Assembly: GCA_964523405.1 (NCBI GenBank) | Contig: CAZGAQ010000004.1 | Span: forward strand, 62,001 to 126,000 | From: CAZGAQ01 sp964523405 | GTDB taxonomy: Bacteria > Planctomycetota > Phycisphaerae > UBA1845 > Fen-1342 | Direction of reading: 5' to 3' | DNA: 64,000 nucleotides | Part shown: in pieces, positions 61,568-64,000 of the stretch | Layout of the letters: every line of letters starts with the position of its first letter | How positions within the stretch are numbered: position 1 is the first letter of the stretch | Program-made: the position numbers and the translations under genes | The notes under the pieces: model-generated | The model's database searches: none | Told to the model about the DNA's origin: nothing | Seen by the model: only the letters and a program-made list of their open reading frames with translations

Positions 61568-62275
61568 ATGAAGAAGATGAGTGTATTGGCCGTTGTACTT
61601 GGACTCGTCGCGGCAACACACGCGACAACCCTGTACTCAACCGGCTTCGAGCCCCCGATGTTTGTCGCCGGTAGTTCCCTCATGGGACAAGATGGCTGGC
61701 AGGGCGACAGCGAGGCTGCCGCTCAGGTCCAGACCGCCGTGGTGTATGCGGGCACCCAGGCCGCCTCGTTCGATTCGTCCCCAGTGGTCAGCGCCTGGTG
61801 GTGGAAGGTTACGCCCTTCGATCCGGTGGGCGCCGGCGAGCCGATCGTGGAAATCAGCGCCCAGATGCAGCTGGGTAGTGCCGGCACCCCCAGCGGGTCT
61901 TGGGGCTTCGACGTCTACGACAGCACGGTCGCCCGCTCGGCCTTGCTGTACGTGGACAGCACGAACCTCGTGAAAATCTACGACGTCGAAGGCGCTACCG
62001 CCCTCGACACGGGCATCTCCGTGACGCGCGACACCTGGTTCAGCGTCAAGCTCGTCCTCGACTACGCCAACGACACCTACTACGGCGTTGTCAACGGCGT
62101 GCCCACGTTGACCACGAACCTCGGTTCCCAACTCGATCTGAGCGACGCCGATGTCCGCGTTACCGGCGCGCAGTACGACATGTGCTACGTCGACGAGTTC
62201 AGCATCACCGCCACCCCCGAGCCGGCCTCCTGCCTGCTCCTGGGCCTCGGCATCCTGGCGCTGCGCCGCCGCTAG
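61568..62275 (+). CDS. PEP-CTERM exported protein
   Basis: ATG 61568 follows AGGAGGATAGCT. Signal peptide (MSVLAVVLGLVAATHA), a 190-residue beta-sandwich that resembles concanavalin-like lectin or LamG folds (YSTGFEPPMFVAGSSLMGQDGWQG cited by STGFEPPMFVAGS, VVSAWWWKVTPFDP, WFSVKLVLDYANDTYYGVVNG), and the C-terminal sorting signal TPEPASCLLLGLGILALRRR: Pro-Glu-Pro-like start, hydrophobic helix, Arg cluster. Exosortase would recognise this tail; none is in the window. Probably a surface or matrix protein. A hairpin follows at 62304-62330. Confidence 0.92.
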   Translation: MKKMSVLAVVLGLVAATHATTLYSTGFEPPMFVAGSSLMGQDGWQGDSEAAAQVQTAVVYAGTQAASFDSSPVVSAWWWKVTPFDPVGAGEPIVEISAQMQLGSAGTPSGSWGFDVYDSTVARSALLYVDSTNLVKIYDVEGATALDTGISVTRDTWFSVKLVLDYANDTYYGVVNGVPTLTTNLGSQLDLSDADVRVTGAQYDMCYVDEFSITATPEPASCLLLGLGILALRRR

Positions 62276-62303
62276 TCCAGCACAACTTGCAGATACCCCC
62301 CCG

Positions 62304-62330
62304 CGGCCGGCGAGCAACCCTCGTCGGCCG
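62304..62330 (+). terminator. hairpin after the PEP-CTERM gene
   Basis: CGGCCGGCGAG (62304-62314) and CTCGTCGGCCG (62320-62330), five-base loop, one G-T pair. No T tract, so termination is likely but not certain. Confidence 0.5.
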
Positions 62331-62485
62331 TGGCCGTCTGAGATGCACTCCGCCCGGTCCCCACCACCTATCCCCTGTCGGGAGTTGTCGCCCGCGATAC
62401 GCCCGCCCCGCCCCCGGCGCATGACCCATTACAATCGGCGCCGCCGCACGTGCGGCGCACACCGACAGCAGCGAAAGGTGCCGGC

Positions 62486-63748
62486 ATGCCGACAAGTCGT
62501 ACCGTGGGGCAAATCATCCGGTCCGGTGCGCTCAGTGCCGCCATTCTTGCCAGCACGGCCACCGCCTCCGCCCAGTGGCTCCAATGGGGCGGCCCCAATC
62601 GGGACTTCACCTGCAGCGCCACCGGCCTCGCCGCCCAATGGCCCGCCGACGGCCCCAGGAAACTCTGGTCCCGCGACATCGGCCCCGGCCACTCCGCCAT
62701 CGTCGTCGATGGCGACACCCTCTACACCATGTGCCGCCGCGATGACAAAGACGCCGTCCTCGCCCTCCGTACCGCCACCGGCGAACCCGTCTGGGAAACC
62801 ACCTACGACGCTCCACCCAAAGAAGGCATGCTCCTCGACTACGGCCCCGGCCCCCACGCCACCCCCCTCGTCGTCGGCGACCGCCTCTTCACCATCGGCG
62901 GCCTCGTCCACCTCACCGCCCTCGACAAAAAGACCGGCAAGATTCTCTGGCAACACGACCTGATGGCCGAATACGGTGCCGGTCACCTGCAGCGCGGCTA
63001 CGGCGCCAGCCCCGTCGCTTACCGCGACCTCGTCATCGTCAACGTCGGCGGCAAGGACTTCGGCGTCGCCGCCTTCAAACAGGACTCCGGCGAAATCGCC
63101 TGGAAGAGTGAGCCCTTCCGCGGCGGCTACCCCACGCCGCTCCTGACGAAGATCAACAACGAAGACCACCTCATCCTAACCCTCGCCATGGACCGCGCCG
63201 CCCTCGACCCCGCCACCGGCCAGACCCGCTGGAAAACTACCGTCGACAAACAGCTCGCCGGCATCATGAGCACGCCCCTCTTCATCGCCCCCGACCGCGT
63301 CCTCTTCTCCTCCGCCTACGGCGGCGCCACCCAGCTCTACCGCATCACGCACAAGGACGACGCCTACGCCGCCGAACTCCTCTGGACCAACGAGAAGATG
63401 AAGGTCATGCACGGCACAATCGTCCGCTCCGGCGACCTCATCGTCGGCTCCAGCGGCGACTTCGGACCCGCCTTCCTCATGGGCCTCCACCTCGACACCG
63501 GCAAGATCGCTTGGCGCGACCGCACCTTCGCCAAGACCAACCTGCTCCTCGCTGACGGCAAGCTCATCCTGCTCGACGAGACCGGCCTCCTTGCCCTCGC
63601 CACCGTCACCCCCGACGGCCTGAAAATCGTCTCCCAGGCCCAGGTTCTCGCCGACAAAAGCTGGACCGTCCCCACTCTCGTCGGCACCCGCCTCTACCTC
63701 CGCGACAACAAGACCATCCTCGCCCTCGACCTCGCCCCCGCCGGCTAG
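62486..63748 (+). CDS. exported PQQ-like beta-propeller protein
   Basis: ATG 62486, 420 residues. Signal peptide (SGALSAAILASTATASA), then a propeller with PQQ-enzyme-type repeats: WLQWGGPNRDFTC (the WPQWRGPNRDG-type start of this planctomycete family), LWSRDIGPGHSAIVVDGDTLYTM cut here to GPGHSAIVVDGDTLY, DAVLALRTATGEPVWETTY, HLTALDKKTGKILWQHDL and AALDPATGQTRWKTT. The family is large and exported, with no known enzyme activity; dehydrogenase-type catalytic residues are not visible. It is probably transcribed apart from the PEP-CTERM gene. Confidence 0.92.
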   Translation: MPTSRTVGQIIRSGALSAAILASTATASAQWLQWGGPNRDFTCSATGLAAQWPADGPRKLWSRDIGPGHSAIVVDGDTLYTMCRRDDKDAVLALRTATGEPVWETTYDAPPKEGMLLDYGPGPHATPLVVGDRLFTIGGLVHLTALDKKTGKILWQHDLMAEYGAGHLQRGYGASPVAYRDLVIVNVGGKDFGVAAFKQDSGEIAWKSEPFRGGYPTPLLTKINNEDHLILTLAMDRAALDPATGQTRWKTTVDKQLAGIMSTPLFIAPDRVLFSSAYGGATQLYRITHKDDAYAAELLWTNEKMKVMHGTIVRSGDLIVGSSGDFGPAFLMGLHLDTGKIAWRDRTFAKTNLLLADGKLILLDETGLLALATVTPDGLKIVSQAQVLADKSWTVPTLVGTRLYLRDNKTILALDLAPAG

Positions 63749-63798
63749 CGCCGTGCTGTGCCTTGCGCGCGACACAACCGCAGAAGCACCTCCTTGCA

Positions 63799-63835
63799 GC
63801 GTCAGGCCTCCACCTGCCCTACACGAACATGAGCC
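63799..63835. repeat. GTCAGGC-family repeat, shortened copy
   Basis: GCGTCAGGCCTCCACCTGCC then TACACGAACATGAG: the left arm joined directly to the right end of the family consensus, with the middle lost. Confidence 0.5.
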
Positions 63836-63846
63836 GCGCCCGATAA

Positions 63847-63871
63847 TGGGGGACCGACCTCCGGTCGGTCT
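63847..63871. repeat. GACCGACC palindrome, intergenic copy
   Basis: GACCGACC (63852-63859), TCC, GGTCGGTC (63863-63870), with TGGGG before it. Identical over 25 bases to the copy inside imuB at 55545-55569. Confidence 0.85.
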
Positions 63872-63900
63872 TCAGAAACGTACACCGGGCTAAAAAACGT

Positions 63901-63969
63901 AGGCTGGGCTAAGTTCGGCCGGAAGACCTCGGCAATCCGCCTGGCCCTCGTCCGGACTTAGCCCAGCTT
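63901..63969. repeat. inverted repeat around GGGCTAAG
   Basis: AGGCTGGGCTAAGT (63901-63914) faces ACTTAGCCCAGCTT (63956-63969), 13 of 14 pairs, 41-base interior. A third partial copy (CCGGGCTAAAA) lies at 63885. Form is that of a small non-autonomous element. Confidence 0.7.
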
Positions 63970-64000
63970 GAAACATCTACTTCATAGCGTCAAGCCGCTG

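Larger units (their letters stand above)
63749..64000. other. repeat-rich end of the window
   Basis: No gene. It contains three different repeats: a GTCAGGC-family piece (63799-63835), the GACCGACC palindrome (63847-63871) and a large inverted repeat (63901-63969). Confidence 0.6.

Overview
The window looks like chromosomal DNA of a Planctomycetota bacterium, probably Phycisphaerae or a relative. The evidence is inferential: very high GC, many membrane proteins with an N- or C-terminal zinc ribbon (CxxCGY...CPECG), prepilin genes of the planctomycete type with a C-terminal FDGHA motif, a PEP-CTERM protein, a dockerin-like EF-hand tail on a secreted amylase, Cys-rich GACC motifs, and PQQ-propeller and FG-GAP proteins. 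lpxI and an MsbA-like exporter point to an LPS-containing outer membrane. No rRNA, tRNA, CRISPR array, IS element or prophage was seen.

Layout. 1-4.5 kb: a truncated zinc-ribbon membrane gene, nadA, then a PadR-regulated two-gene operon with a palindromic operator and unusual G-ending codons. 4.8-11.8 kb: an operon of three prepilin-like proteins, a PilX-like protein, a secretin and a TPR lipoprotein. 11.8-21.1 kb (mostly minus strand): lpxI, a secreted GH13 amylase, DUF2934, an HD-GYP phosphodiesterase, a sorbosone-dehydrogenase-like lipoprotein and a membrane phosphodiesterase. 21.3-25.7 kb: a thiolase-fold protein without the usual active-site Cys motif, a sugar-propeller protein, a DUF35 partner and a PEGA/CsgG-like lipoprotein. 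26-31 kb: a tiny Lys/His-rich exported protein, an HD hydrolase, a BAM-LemA fusion and a phosphoesterase-propeller fusion. 31.3-34.4 kb: a three-enzyme lipoprotein (DUF1460 amidase, serine beta-lactamase fold, C39 peptidase). 35-45.5 kb: MsbA-like ABC exporter, DUF4230, SppA and an RND efflux pair. 45.6-50.5 kb: SPFH protein with a zinc-ribbon partner, then two tandem zinc-ribbon paralogues. 50.8-64 kb: GH20-like enzyme, prepilin-like protein, imuB-imuA mutasome genes, FG-GAP protein, PEP-CTERM protein and PQQ propeller.

Two things stand out. First, on the minus strand at about 48438-48584, directly behind a strong promoter and upstream of the SPFH gene, lies what I read as a ydaO-yuaA (cyclic di-AMP) riboswitch: the conserved blocks GGGGAAACCAA, GGGGCGAATCC and CCCGTCAGCTAACCTCG occur in the right order. 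A c-di-AMP switch in front of an SPFH/flotillin-like membrane protein suggests control of a membrane or envelope stress function.

Second, the window carries at least five families of short palindromic repeats. They sit between genes, and they also sit in frame inside the RND permease, imuB and imuA, where they add low-complexity peptide inserts, including 30-bp (10-residue) tandem units. This resembles the coding-sequence palindromic elements known from Rickettsia.
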